Positions 50,893 through 59,549 of a stretch of DNA of 64,000 nt are shown here, piece by piece (positions within the stretch are counted from its first letter, which is position 1; the number at the start of each line of letters is the position of its first letter). The notes under the pieces are model-generated. The model saw only the letters and a list, made by a program, of their open reading frames with translations. It made no database searches and was not told the DNA's origin. The stretch comes from Mesoterricola silvestris (GTDB taxonomy: Bacteria > Acidobacteriota > Holophagae > Holophagales > Holophagaceae): NCBI RefSeq assembly GCF_030295405.1, contig NZ_AP027080.1, forward strand, positions 434,001 through 498,000. Direction: 5' to 3'. Both the position numbers and the translations under genes were made by a program.

Positions 50893-51033
50893 AAACGGCA
50901 AGTGCTCGCAGCTTGCCTGCGAGCACTCACGGTGGGTCGGCGCCTTCGACCGGAACACAGGTGGGTCGGGGTCCCGCCCGATAGCCCCATTCAAAACCCC
51001 CGCGGCCCCCGGCAGGGACTGCTTGTCCGGGCC
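50893..51033 (+). repeat. intergenic structured repeat, type 1, copy C
   Basis: ACGGCA, then a perfect hairpin AGTGCTCGCAG-CTTGC-CTGCGAGCACT (50901-50927), CGGTGGGTCGGCGCC, GGTGGGTCGGGG, and the end block GCGGCCCCCGGCAGGGACTG followed by CTTGTCCGGGCC. The stem shares only its inner GCAG/CTGC with copies A, B1 and B2, but pairs fully. Lies about 270 bases before the respiratory operon. Confidence 0.7.
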
Positions 51034-51228
51034 GAACGATCCAGACGTCGACCCCCCCCATGGGACGGACCTCGAGGCGCACGATTTCCCTCGGCGAATT
51101 AAGGAAATCCAGTCGTAAATATCCACCCAGAATTCGACTGAAAATGAGTCTCGCCAGCAGAATTGCGTGACAAATTCGAACGATCCGAAGGTAAATTTTT
51201 GATTTTTATTCATTCATTTAATTAGGCT

Positions 51229-51279
51229 TATACAAATCATTACCAAAAACATCACAAATGTGACAAAAGGGTCTTGTGA
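51229..51279 (+). promoter_or_regulatory. promoter and CRP/FNR-like site of the respiratory operon (candidate)
   Basis: TATACA (51229-51234) is a -10 candidate in an AT-rich stretch with a weak TTATTC -35 (51206-51211, spacing 17). Just downstream is TCACA-AA-TGTGA (51252-51263), an inverted repeat of the TGTGA half site used by CRP/FNR-type regulators, and a further TGTGA at 51275-51279. If transcription starts near 51240, a protein bound here would act as a repressor. Confidence 0.35.
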
Positions 51280-51403
51280 ACTAGTGGCGGTTTCCTCCAG
51301 GATAGGGGATCGCAATTGTGAGGTTGAGGATGGAGTGCTGGTCGTTGACCGGATACGACGCTCCCTTCACCGCGGGTTTCCCATTCCCGCGGGGAGGCGC
51401 GCC

Positions 51404-51601
51404 ATGGAGATGACGTGGATCGCCATCGCGGCGAGCCTCGCCATGGGGCTTGCGGCGGCCTGCTTCTTCGTCTTCGCGGTCAAGCGCGGCTGGTTCAAGG
51501 ACATCGAGGACGCGAAATACCAGGTGTTCTGGTCGGACAGGAAAGATTCCAAGGATTCCACTAGGGAGGCTGTTGATGGCAGTCAATCTGAAAAGAAGTA
51601 G
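51404..51601 (+). CDS. ccoS: CcoS/FixS-like cbb3 oxidase assembly protein
   Basis: A 65-residue membrane peptide: one N-terminal helix (about 4-25) followed by a short acidic tail [19 protein letters not shown] that resembles the CcoS pattern of a helix plus a DDLEG.A.R.LF.D-type tail. CcoS is needed for cofactor insertion into cbb3 oxidase. GGGGAGG lies six bases before ATG 51404. It is the first gene of the respiratory operon and overlaps the Rieske start by 26 bases. The match is by pattern only. Confidence 0.6.
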   Translation: MEMTWIAIAASLAMGLAAACFFVFAVKRGWFKDIEDAKYQVFWSDRKDSKDSTREAVDGSQSEKK

Positions 51602-52064
51602 CGGGGGGGGCACCCAGGTGGCGGTCTCCCGCCGCAGGATGCTGGCCTGGATCACGGGCACCGGCCTGGTCGGCTCCGGCGTCCTGAGCGCCATCTCCAA
51701 TTTCGTCTTCATCAAGCCCAGGGCCACCTACGGCCAGCCCCAGCGCTTCAGCATCGGCAAGCCCGACGACTATCCGGCGGGCACCCGCATCGCCCTGGAC
51801 GCGCGCCGCATCTGCGTGGTGCGCGAAGGCAACCGCATCGCGGCGGTGAGCACCACCTGCACCCACCTGGGCTGCATCGTGGGGCTGGCCGACACGGGCT
51901 TCGCCTGCCCCTGCCACGGATCGCGCTTCGATTCCGACGGCACGGTCACGGGCGGCCCCGCCCCGCGGCCCCTTCCCTGGTACAAGATCACGCTGGCCCC
52001 CAACGGCGAGATCGAAGTGGACAAGGACACCGAGATCACCCCCGGGAGCTACCTGACCCTATGA
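51576..52064 (+). CDS. Rieske iron-sulfur protein of a bc-type complex
   Basis: Takes electrons from quinol in a cytochrome bc complex. The 162-residue protein has a twin-arginine signal (SRRRMLAW, about 18-25) with a membrane anchor, then a C-terminal Rieske fold with CTHLGC (C95, H97, C100) and CPCHGS (C111, C113, H114). All four [2Fe-2S] ligands and both disulfide Cys are present. Translation starts at ATG 51576 inside the preceding gene, with AGGGAGG upstream. Its stop overlaps the cytochrome b start. Confidence 0.9.
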   Translation: MAVNLKRSSGGGTQVAVSRRRMLAWITGTGLVGSGVLSAISNFVFIKPRATYGQPQRFSIGKPDDYPAGTRIALDARRICVVREGNRIAAVSTTCTHLGCIVGLADTGFACPCHGSRFDSDGTVTGGPAPRPLPWYKITLAPNGEIEVDKDTEITPGSYLTL

Positions 52065-53350
52065 GCAAAGAGACGGCAAGCCCCTCCCTCCTGACCGCGG
52101 TCAAGGAACTGCCCGGGAACGTGTGGAAGTCCCTCTTCCGCAATCCCCTGCCCACCAACGACCTGGAGCGTTCCAGCACCAGCTTCACGAACTTCTTCCT
52201 GCACATCCACCCCGTGAAGGTGCACAAGAACACGCTCCGGCCTTCCTACACCCTGGGCCTCGGCCTGATATCGTTCTTCCTCTTCATGATCCTGGTCGTC
52301 ACCGGGATCCTGCTGATGTTCTACTACGTGCCCAGCACGACCCAGGCCTACGACCGCATGCTGGACCTGCGGGGCAGCGTGGCCTTCGGCACCATCCTGC
52401 GCAACATGCACCGGTGGTCCGCCCACGGCATGGTCGCGGTGGTGGTCATGCACCTGTGCCGGGTGTTCCTCACGGGCTCGTACAAGAAGCCGCGGGAGTT
52501 CAACTGGGTGCTGGGCGTCGTGCTGCTTCTGCTGACCCTGCTCATGAGCTTCACGGGCTACCTGCTGCCCTGGGACCAGCTGGCCTTCTGGGCCATCACC
52601 GTGGGCACCGCCATCGCCGGCTACGCGCCCATCGTGGGCAAGGACATCCAGTTCCTGCTCATGGGCGGCTCCACCGTGGGCCAGGAGGCGCTGCTGCGCT
52701 TCTACGTGCTCCACGTCGCGGTGCTCCCCGCCGTGCTGACGCTCTCCATCGCCATCCACTTCTGGCGCATCCGCAAGGACGGCGGCCTCTCCCGGCCCGC
52801 CGACGCCGATCCCACCCCCCCCATGGAAATGGCCGGCTCCGCCGCGGACCCCAGGCCCTCCACCCTGGACGGGAAGAAGACCTACGGCCTGCAGGGCCTG
52901 GTGCGCGGGCCCCTCACCAAGGTCAACAACATCCCCGACAACACCGTCTTCTCCTGGCCGAACCTCTTCATGTCCGAGCTGTTCGTGTTCGTCATGACCC
53001 TGGCGGTGGTCCTGGTGCTTGCGCTGCTGTTCAACGCGCCCCTGGAGGAGCCGGTGAACGTCATGCATCCGCCCAATCCGGCCAAGGCGCCCTGGTACTT
53101 CCTGGGCCTGCAGGAAATGGTCTCCTACTCCGCCTTCTGGGGCGGCATCGGGGTCCCGGGCATCTTCGTGGGGCTGCTGCTGCTGACGCCCTACCTGGAC
53201 CGCTCCCCCAAGGGGGTGGGCAAGTGGTTCTCCCGGGACCGGCTCCTGGCCAACACGATCTTCCTGACCTTCCTGTTGGCGAACGTCATCTTCGTCATCA
53301 TCGGCACGTTCTTCCGCGGTCCCAACTGGGCCTTCGTTACCCCTTGGTGA
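52061..53350 (+). CDS. cytochrome b of a bc/b6f-type complex, full length
   Basis: A 429-residue polytopic subunit uniting the b6-like N-terminal part with four helices and paired heme-binding His ([20 protein letters not shown] near 125 and the H in [12 protein letters not shown] near 225) and the subunit IV-like C-terminal part with the quinol-site motif [17 protein letters not shown] (about 338-354; PDPAK/PEWY equivalent). A hydrophilic linker of about 60 residues (245-300) joins the halves. Forms the quinol:cytochrome c oxidoreductase with the Rieske protein and the heptaheme cytochrome. Confidence 0.88.
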   Translation: MSKETASPSLLTAVKELPGNVWKSLFRNPLPTNDLERSSTSFTNFFLHIHPVKVHKNTLRPSYTLGLGLISFFLFMILVVTGILLMFYYVPSTTQAYDRMLDLRGSVAFGTILRNMHRWSAHGMVAVVVMHLCRVFLTGSYKKPREFNWVLGVVLLLLTLLMSFTGYLLPWDQLAFWAITVGTAIAGYAPIVGKDIQFLLMGGSTVGQEALLRFYVLHVAVLPAVLTLSIAIHFWRIRKDGGLSRPADADPTPPMEMAGSAADPRPSTLDGKKTYGLQGLVRGPLTKVNNIPDNTVFSWPNLFMSELFVFVMTLAVVLVLALLFNAPLEEPVNVMHPPNPAKAPWYFLGLQEMVSYSAFWGGIGVPGIFVGLLLLTPYLDRSPKGVGKWFSRDRLLANTIFLTFLLANVIFVIIGTFFRGPNWAFVTPW

Positions 53351-53360
53351 GGTCCAAACC

Positions 53361-55175
53361 ATGAGATTCGCACTCGCCGTCGGAACGTTCCTGATCCTCG
53401 TGATCCACGGGGTCATCCTCTACAACCAGTTCAGCCACAAATGGGAAGTGCACCAGATCGCCTACTTCAACCAGGCCAAGGCCATGGCCAAGGGCGACGC
53501 GGAACGGGCCTCCCTGGAGGCGCGGAGCCCGCGCATCGAGCAGACCGTGGTGGCCGACTTCGGGGAGACCCGGGTGGACCGCTGCATCACCTGCCACATC
53601 GCGGCCGACGATCCCCGGTTCGCCACCTACCAGCAGCCCCTGAAGACCCACCCCTATTCCACCGCCATGGGCGATGTGCAGAAGAACGGCAAGTGGGAGC
53701 GCCGGCACAAGTTCAGCGAGTTCGGCTGCACCGTGTGCCACGACGGGCAGGGCCGGGGCCTCAGCCCCCGGGACGCCCACGGGGAGGACGAGTACTGGCC
53801 CGACCCCCTCCTGGGCGCGGCCACCCAGGAGAACTGGCGCAAGGATTTCGTGCCCATGCTCAGGGGCAAGGAGTACCTGGAGGCCAACTGCGCCCAGTGC
53901 CACACCGGCGCCTCCTTCAGCGGCACCCCCACCGTGCGCAGGGGCATGGAGCTCTTCTACGCCAGCAACTGCTACGGCTGCCACCGCATCGAGGGCCTCT
54001 CGGACGGCACCATCGGGCCGGACCTCACCGAGGTGGGCCGCAAGTTCAAGATCGACTACATCTATGCCCGCATCAAGGATCCCAAGTCCATCCTGGCCAC
54101 CTCCATCATGCCCCGGTTCAACATGCTCTCCGATCCGGACATCAAGGCCCTGGTGGTCTTCCTGAAGAGCCGCAAGGGCAAGAACTTCTCCGAGACCGAA
54201 ATGGACCGCTACCGCCTGCGCGCCACCGGCGGCGCGGAACTGGTGCAGGCCCACATCAAGCCCGTGGCCATCAACCCCGCGCAGATGGCCAAGCAGGGCG
54301 AGCAGCTGGTCCTGGACCGGGCCTGCACGGCCTGCCACAAGCTGGGCGCCAAGGACGGCGCCATCGCGCCCGACCTCAGTTTCGAAGGGCTCCTCAAGAC
54401 GCCCGCTTGGCTGGAAGCGCACTTCCGCAATCCACGCTCCACCATGGCCGATTCCATCATGCCGGCCTTCCGGTTCACCGAGGACGAGTTCAAGGCCATG
54501 ACGGCCTACCTCTCCGGGCTCAAGGCCGCCCCGGCCCTGCCCAGCCCCGAGGCCACCTACAAGGCGCTCTGCCTTCGCTGCCACGGGGACAAGGGCAACG
54601 GCCTGGGCCCCATCGCCGAGCACCTGGATCCCTCGCCCCGGGACTTCACCAAGGCGGCCTTCATGAACTCCAAGCCCATGGACCGCCTCGTGGCCTCCGT
54701 GCGCAAGGGCGTGGAGGGCACCTCCATGCCGGCCTGGGAAAAGCTGCTGGACGAGAACCAGGCCAAGGCCGTGCTGGGCTACATCCAGACCGCCTTCGTC
54801 AAGGAGCCCCGGCAGGAGCCCAAGGCCCGCGCCGTCCCCGCCGTCAACCCGGTGGCCTCCAGCCCCGAATCCATCGCCCGGGGCGAAGCCACCTTCCTGA
54901 ACCGGTGCACCGGCTGCCACGGCCGCAAGGGCGACGGCAAGGGCCCCAACGCCCTGGACATCCTTCCCAAGCCCCGGAACCTGCGCAACAACCTCTTCAT
55001 GGCCGGCGTGGGCGACCCGCGGCTCTTCGAATCCATCCTCTACGGCGTCCAGGGCACCGCGATGCCCTCCTGGATCGATTACGGTCTCAGCAACAACGAT
55101 GTGGGCGATCTCGTCAACTTCCTCAGGAACTTCAATCCCAAACCCAAGGGGGGCCAGAATGCAGGAACAATTTAG
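53361..55175 (+). CDS. seven-heme c-type cytochrome, cytochrome subunit of the bc-cbb3 chain
   Basis: A 604-residue exported protein with one N-terminal membrane anchor (about 3-22) and seven CxxCH heme sites starting at C75 (CITCH), C123 (CTVCH), C177 (CAQCH), C204 (CYGCH), C322 (CTACH), C404 (CLRCH) and C516 (CTGCH). The last three lie in mono-heme cytochrome c domains, the last two with [11 protein letters not shown] and [11 protein letters not shown] like cbb3 CcoP domains. It sits where cytochrome c1 would be, between cytochrome b and CcoN, and no separate ccoP exists here, so it may combine c1 and CcoP roles. Overlaps ccoN by 17 bases. Confidence 0.85.
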   Translation: MRFALAVGTFLILVIHGVILYNQFSHKWEVHQIAYFNQAKAMAKGDAERASLEARSPRIEQTVVADFGETRVDRCITCHIAADDPRFATYQQPLKTHPYSTAMGDVQKNGKWERRHKFSEFGCTVCHDGQGRGLSPRDAHGEDEYWPDPLLGAATQENWRKDFVPMLRGKEYLEANCAQCHTGASFSGTPTVRRGMELFYASNCYGCHRIEGLSDGTIGPDLTEVGRKFKIDYIYARIKDPKSILATSIMPRFNMLSDPDIKALVVFLKSRKGKNFSETEMDRYRLRATGGAELVQAHIKPVAINPAQMAKQGEQLVLDRACTACHKLGAKDGAIAPDLSFEGLLKTPAWLEAHFRNPRSTMADSIMPAFRFTEDEFKAMTAYLSGLKAAPALPSPEATYKALCLRCHGDKGNGLGPIAEHLDPSPRDFTKAAFMNSKPMDRLVASVRKGVEGTSMPAWEKLLDENQAKAVLGYIQTAFVKEPRQEPKARAVPAVNPVASSPESIARGEATFLNRCTGCHGRKGDGKGPNALDILPKPRNLRNNLFMAGVGDPRLFESILYGVQGTAMPSWIDYGLSNNDVGDLVNFLRNFNPKPKGGQNAGTI

Positions 55176-56553
55176 CCGCGCGGAATCCGGGGGCGCCGCT
55201 CCGGGGGCCATCATCCACGAGGACACCACGGTCAAGTGGTTCGTGGTGAGCTCCATCAGCTACTTCTTCATCGTGGGGATCATCGCCCTGGTCATCGCCG
55301 CCAAGTTCGTGTGGCCCGACCTCATGGGCACCACCCCCTGGCTCACCTACGGCCGGCTCCGACCCCTGCACGTCAACGGCATGCTCTTCGGGTGGCTCCT
55401 GGCCGCCGACATGGGGCTGACCTTCTACATCGTGCCGCGCCTGTGCGGCGTGAAGATCTGGAGCGAGAAGCTCGGCGTCGCCACCGGCATCCTCTGGAAC
55501 GTCATCATCCTCGGCGCCGTGGTGAGCCTGCTCCTGGGCCGCAACAAGGGCTTCGAGTACGGCGAGCTGGAGATGAGCCTGAGCGTCCTGGTGGTGGTGG
55601 CCTGGCTCATGTTCACCGCCAACATCCTCATGACGGTCTTCCAGCGGAAGTACCAGGCGATGTACGTCTCCATCTGGTACTTCATGGGCTGCCTCCTGTG
55701 GACGGCCTTCGTCTACCTCACCGGCAACTTCGCCACCCTGCTGGCCACGGGCGTCAACCAGGCCAACCTGAACTGGATGTACGTGCACAACGCCGTGGGC
55801 CTCATCTTCACCCCCGTGGGCCTGGGCATCGCTTACTACTTCATTCCCCGCACCTCCAACACCCCGCTCTTCAGCCACAAGCTCTCCATGGTGGGCTTCT
55901 GGTCCCTGGCCTTCGTCTACGTTTGGACCGGCGCCCACCACATGCTCCACGGGCCCATCTCCCAGTGGCTCCAGACCATCGCCATCGCCTTCAGCCTCAT
56001 GCTGCTCATCCCCGTGTGGGCCGTGGTGTACAACCTCCTCATCACCATGAAGGGGCAGTGGCACCAGCTCCGCGACAAGGTCGAGCTGAAGTTCCTCATG
56101 TCCGGCGTCGTCTTCTACCTCCTCACCTGCTTCCAGGGCCCCATGCACAGCCTGCGCACGGTGAACGCCATCGTCTCCAAGACCGACTGGATCCCCGGCC
56201 ACGCCCACATGGCCGTGCTGGGCGCCTTCAGCTTCTTCGCCATCGCGGGCACCTACTACGCCGCCCCGCGGGTCTTCGGCAAGCTGCTGCACTCCGTGGC
56301 CCTGGCCAACTGGAGCTACTGGATGATCATGATCGGCGGCCTGGGATTCTTCACCACCCTGTGGCTGGGCGGGTTCTGGCAGGGCTGGCAGTGGAACAAC
56401 GTCTCCATCCCCTTCATCGACACGGTCGTGGCCCTCAAGCCCATCTGGACCGTCCGGTTCATTTCCGGCGTGATGATCTTCGTCGGCATCGTGATGTTCG
56501 CCTACAACATCATGGCCACCGTCCTCGGACCCGAAACCGAGGCGGCCGCGTAG
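55159..56553 (+). CDS. ccoN: cbb3-type cytochrome c oxidase subunit I
   Basis: Catalytic heme-copper subunit reducing oxygen to water. The 464-residue protein has about 12 helices. Landmarks are [19 protein letters not shown] (low-spin heme His near 75), [15 protein letters not shown] (CuB His), Y-x-W-x-G-x-HH in [15 protein letters not shown] with two more CuB His and the cross-linked Tyr, and [22 protein letters not shown] with high-spin heme ligands. ATG 55159 lies within the upstream cytochrome gene and is preceded by AAGGGGGG. Family B/C distinction: these are the C-type (cbb3) motifs. Confidence 0.9.
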   Translation: MQEQFSRAESGGAAPGAIIHEDTTVKWFVVSSISYFFIVGIIALVIAAKFVWPDLMGTTPWLTYGRLRPLHVNGMLFGWLLAADMGLTFYIVPRLCGVKIWSEKLGVATGILWNVIILGAVVSLLLGRNKGFEYGELEMSLSVLVVVAWLMFTANILMTVFQRKYQAMYVSIWYFMGCLLWTAFVYLTGNFATLLATGVNQANLNWMYVHNAVGLIFTPVGLGIAYYFIPRTSNTPLFSHKLSMVGFWSLAFVYVWTGAHHMLHGPISQWLQTIAIAFSLMLLIPVWAVVYNLLITMKGQWHQLRDKVELKFLMSGVVFYLLTCFQGPMHSLRTVNAIVSKTDWIPGHAHMAVLGAFSFFAIAGTYYAAPRVFGKLLHSVALANWSYWMIMIGGLGFFTTLWLGGFWQGWQWNNVSIPFIDTVVALKPIWTVRFISGVMIFVGIVMFAYNIMATVLGPETEAAA

Positions 56554-56572
56554 CGGCCAGAAAGGAGCGAAC

Positions 56573-57142
56573 ATGCTGAGAAAAGCCGATACTTCCGCCG
56601 TCTGGGCCATCGTCGCGTCCCTCGTCCTCTTCTTCATCGGAGGCCTGCTCACCACCGTGGTGCCGCCCATGGTGGACAAGAGCTGGGGCAAGCCCTTCGC
56701 CAATTCCGATCCCTCCCAGGGCCCCACGGGCGCCCTGGTCAAGCTCAACGACCTGCAGATGCAGGGCCGCGCCATCTACGTGCGGGAGGGCTGCTGGTAC
56801 TGCCACACCCAGCAGATCCGCACCCTGCTGGCCGACACCAAGCGCTACGGCTGGAAGGGCGTCGACGCCCCCATCTCCACCCCCGACGAGTTCGTCTACG
56901 ACACCCCGCACATGTTCGGCACCAAGCGCACCGGTCCCGACCTGGCGCGGGTGGGCGGCCGGTACGACACCCAGTGGCACCGCACCCACTTCCGGAACCC
57001 CCGGGACCTGGTGAAGGGCTCCATCATGCCCGCCTTCCCCTGGATCGTGAACGACCCCAAGGAATTCCCCGCCCTGGTGGCCTACATGCAGACCCTGGGC
57101 CGCGCCAAGAACTGGCGCCCGGCCAACGACTACGAGAAGTGA
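56573..57142 (+). CDS. ccoO: cbb3-type cytochrome c oxidase mono-heme subunit II
   Basis: Membrane-anchored mono-heme cytochrome feeding electrons to CcoN. The 189 residues begin with one helix (about 10-32), then QGRAIYVREGCWYCHTQQIR with the CWYCH heme site near residue 74, and KRTGPDLARVGGRYDTQWH with GSIMPAFPW, where the Met is the distal heme ligand. Length is slightly shorter than typical proteobacterial CcoO (about 200). A good site (GAAAGGAGCG) precedes ATG 56573. Confidence 0.9.
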   Translation: MLRKADTSAVWAIVASLVLFFIGGLLTTVVPPMVDKSWGKPFANSDPSQGPTGALVKLNDLQMQGRAIYVREGCWYCHTQQIRTLLADTKRYGWKGVDAPISTPDEFVYDTPHMFGTKRTGPDLARVGGRYDTQWHRTHFRNPRDLVKGSIMPAFPWIVNDPKEFPALVAYMQTLGRAKNWRPANDYEK

Positions 57143-57144
57143 CC

Positions 57145-57318
57145 ATGGACTACACCTGGCCCAGCGTCTACTTCGCCTACCTGTTCTTCTTCCTGATGTT
57201 CTCCCTGGCCGTGTTCTTCTTCGTCAAGACCGCCAAGGACGGGTACTGGGGCAAGGACGGGGAGGACATCAAATTCCGCATGCTGGAAGACGACGATCAG
57301 AGGAGAAGCCATGAGTGA
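57145..57318 (+). CDS. small cbb3-associated membrane protein (CcoQ position, CcoS-like tail)
   Basis: A 57-residue protein with one helix (about 8-28) and a charged tail GYWGKDGEDIKFRMLEDDDQ. By position directly after ccoO it is CcoQ-like; the tail instead resembles CcoS (the RMLEDD ending). Starts 2 bases after the ccoO stop and overlaps the next gene by 8 bases. Together with the peptide at 51404 the operon therefore has two CcoS-like peptides. Confidence 0.6.
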   Translation: MDYTWPSVYFAYLFFFLMFSLAVFFFVKTAKDGYWGKDGEDIKFRMLEDDDQRRSHE

Positions 57319-57610
57319 GCAGAAGGAAGAGCTGAAGGACTATGCGGGCGGTTGGATCATGGAGAAGAAGGGCACCGACTTCCCCTTCTTCCTCAAGGTG
57401 GCCTTCCCCATCATCGGCCTGGGCTGCACGGCCTACATCGTCATGCAGATGATGGGCGACGTGAACCACGCCACCCGCGGCGCCTTCGTCCAGCAGTTCA
57501 ACAAGGTCACCCAGACCAGCCCGGCCCTGCAGTACGCCGTGGCGGCCCTGGCCCTGATCTACGTGGTCATCATGGCCGTGTTCACCTTCCGGTCCATCAA
57601 GGAGCATTAG
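57311..57610 (+). CDS. two-helix membrane protein in the CcoP position, no heme
   Basis: A 99-residue protein with two hydrophobic helices (about 27-45 and 74-94) and the N-terminal sequence KDYAGGWIMEKKGTDFP. It lies where ccoP is normally found but has no CxxCH. It may be the remaining membrane anchor of a CcoP-like subunit, or a lineage-specific subunit that docks the heptaheme cytochrome. I do not recognise a named family. Overlaps the preceding gene by 8 bases. Confidence 0.6.
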   Translation: MSEQKEELKDYAGGWIMEKKGTDFPFFLKVAFPIIGLGCTAYIVMQMMGDVNHATRGAFVQQFNKVTQTSPALQYAVAALALIYVVIMAVFTFRSIKEH

Positions 57611-57614
57611 AGCC

Positions 57615-59549
57615 GTGGATATGGGGAATTGGCAGCTCAGGGTTCCGGACGACTCCCAGTACTGGCTGGAGATGGTCAAGTGCCAATACGCGTGCCCGGT
57701 GAACACCGACGCATGCGCCTACGTGACCGCCATCGCCGAAGGCCGGTACGAGGACGCCTACCGGGCCGCGAGGGCCACCAATCCCTTCGCGTCCATCTGC
57801 GGCCGCGTCTGCGGGGCCCCCTGCGAAGCCAACTGCCGCAGGGGGTCCCTGGACGAGCCCGTGGCGATCCGCGCCCTCAAGCGGTTCGTCACGGACAAGT
57901 TCGGGCCCGAGACGGGCGACTACGCGCGCTACAGGGAAGGCTGCGACCAGCGCATGCTGCCCCCCAACCGGGGCGACTTCGAGCGGGTGGCGGTCATCGG
58001 AGCCGGCGTTTCGGGCCTCACGGTGGCCCACGACCTGGTCCAGGTGGGCTACAAGGTGACGGTCTTCGAGGCCGACGCGAAGCCCGGGGGCATGCTCACC
58101 ACGGGCGTGCCGGTCTTCCGGCTCCCCCGGGAGCTGGTGAACCACGAGATCGAGGCCATCGTCTCCATGGGCGTGGACCTCAAATGCAACATGAAGCTGG
58201 GACGCGACTTCACCATCCAGCAGCTGCGCGACGAGGGCTACAAGGCCATCTTCCTGGGGGTGGGGCTCCCCAACGGGCGCAAGCTCTCCCTGCCCGGGGG
58301 CGACGCCCAGGGCGTCTACGACGGCATGGAATTCCTGCGCGCCTTCAACGACGGCAAGGCCCTGGAGCTGGGCCGGCGGGTGATGGTGGTGGGCGGCGGC
58401 AACGTGGCCTACGACGTGGCCAGGTCCGCCCTGCGGCCCCTGGAGGCCTCCGAGGAGGACCTGGTGCGGGAGACCATGGGCCACGAGGAGAAAGTGGCCT
58501 ACGACGTGGCGCGCTCGGCGCTGCGCCTTTCCGGGGACAAGGAGATCCACCTCATGTGCCTGGAGTCCCTGGAGGAGATGCCCGCCGACAAGGTGGAGAT
58601 CCACGAGGGCGAGGAGGAGGGCATCCGCCTGCACAACCGCCGCGGCCCCAAGGAGATCGTCGTCGAGAACGGCCGGGTCAAGGCCATGCGCACCGTGAAG
58701 TGCCTGTCGGTCTTCAACGAGGAGCGGCGCTTCGCCCCCACCTTCGACGAGACCAGCCTCGAGGACATCCCGGTGGACACCGTGATCTTCGCCATCGGCC
58801 AGACCTCGGACCTGAGCTTCCTTTCCGAGGCCGACGGGGTCGAGACGGAGCGGGGCCTCATCAAGGTCAACAAGGACACCTACCAGACCACGGCCCCGGA
58901 CATCTTCGCCTGCGGCGACATCGCCCACGGCGCCCGGCTCTTCATCGACGCCATCGCCTCGGCCCACACCGCCGCCCGCAGCATGCACGACTTCCTGCGG
59001 GGCACCCGCACGGACGTGGTGGTGCGCAAGCGCTGGGAACCGGCCGTCTACACCATGGCCGAGGGCTGGCACCGGGAGGAGCGCTGCAACGCCCCCGTGC
59101 TGGAGAGCGGCGTGCGCTCCGCCTCCACGGAGATCGTGGAGCTGAGCTACCCCGAGGAGATGGCCCGGCGCCAGGGGGCCCGGTGCCTGCGGTGCAACAT
59201 CAACACGGTGTTCGACACCTCCACCTGCATCGCCTGCAACGGGTGCGTGGACGTGTGCCCCGAGGACCTCATCAAGCTGGTGGGCCTCAGCCGCCTCAAG
59301 GACGAGGACGCCTGGCTCAAGCTGGAACAGGCCGGCGCCGGCATCCCCTTCGAGGCCTACCGGGCCATGTCCGTGGAGGAGAAGGACGAACTGGGCGGGA
59401 TCATGCTGAAGGACGAAAGCACCTGCATCCGGTGCGCCATGTGCGCCTCCCGCTGCCCCACCCACGCCATCCTCATGAAGCGCTTCGTCCACTACAAGGA
59501 ATGCGTCGCCGTGCCCTCCCCCAATCCCCGCATCCTCTACCGCAAATGA
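57615..59549 (+). CDS. GltD-like FAD/NAD(P)H oxidoreductase with C-terminal 4Fe-4S ferredoxin domain
   Basis: A 644-residue flavoprotein. The N-terminal Fe-S region has CQYACPVNTDAC and CGRVCGAPCEANC (about 23-75) as in glutamate synthase small subunits; a FAD motif VAVIGAGVSGLTVAHDL is near 125; a NAD(P)H motif MVVGGGNVAYDVA is near 258; and two 4Fe-4S motifs, CIACNGCVDVCP and CIRCAMCASRCP, lie at about 537-610. A 30-residue segment is duplicated at the NAD(P)H site (VAYDVARSALR at 264-274 and 294-304). It is embedded in the cbb3 operon, so it may move electrons between NAD(P)H and ferredoxin or quinone; the partner is unknown. GTG 57615; ATG 57621 is an alternative. Its stop overlaps the ccoG start. 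Confidence 0.8.
   Translation: MDMGNWQLRVPDDSQYWLEMVKCQYACPVNTDACAYVTAIAEGRYEDAYRAARATNPFASICGRVCGAPCEANCRRGSLDEPVAIRALKRFVTDKFGPETGDYARYREGCDQRMLPPNRGDFERVAVIGAGVSGLTVAHDLVQVGYKVTVFEADAKPGGMLTTGVPVFRLPRELVNHEIEAIVSMGVDLKCNMKLGRDFTIQQLRDEGYKAIFLGVGLPNGRKLSLPGGDAQGVYDGMEFLRAFNDGKALELGRRVMVVGGGNVAYDVARSALRPLEASEEDLVRETMGHEEKVAYDVARSALRLSGDKEIHLMCLESLEEMPADKVEIHEGEEEGIRLHNRRGPKEIVVENGRVKAMRTVKCLSVFNEERRFAPTFDETSLEDIPVDTVIFAIGQTSDLSFLSEADGVETERGLIKVNKDTYQTTAPDIFACGDIAHGARLFIDAIASAHTAARSMHDFLRGTRTDVVVRKRWEPAVYTMAEGWHREERCNAPVLESGVRSASTEIVELSYPEEMARRQGARCLRCNINTVFDTSTCIACNGCVDVCPEDLIKLVGLSRLKDEDAWLKLEQAGAGIPFEAYRAMSVEEKDELGGIMLKDESTCIRCAMCASRCPTHAILMKRFVHYKECVAVPSPNPRILYRK
58404..58526 (+). repeat. 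in-frame 90-base tandem duplication within the flavoprotein gene
   Basis: The codons for VAYDVARSALR occur at 58404-58436 and again at 58494-58526, exactly 90 bases apart; the first 17 bases are identical and later differences are mostly synonymous. Relatives of this family normally pass straight from the helix after GGGNVA to the next strand, so residues 275-304 are an insertion that repeats that helix. Confidence 0.7.

Larger units (their letters stand above)
50573..51403. other. 831-base gap with two structured repeats and an AT-rich promoter region
   Basis: No believable gene between the Rrf2 regulator and the respiratory operon. The left half carries the type 2 repeat C5 (50590-50648), a partial second type 2-like block near 50783-50812 (GGTTGGCGCCGACGCTGAG) and the type 1 repeat C (50893-51033). 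From about 51110 to 51290 it turns AT-rich, with a TATACA -10 candidate (51229-51234) and a TCACA/TGTGA inverted repeat, the likely promoter of the operon. The last 100 bases are an untranslated leader. Confidence 0.65.

Noticed and set aside
50713-51213. Open frames of 60-170 residues upstream of the respiratory operon
   Set aside because: They overlap the repeats, lack ribosome sites and have no family-like sequence.
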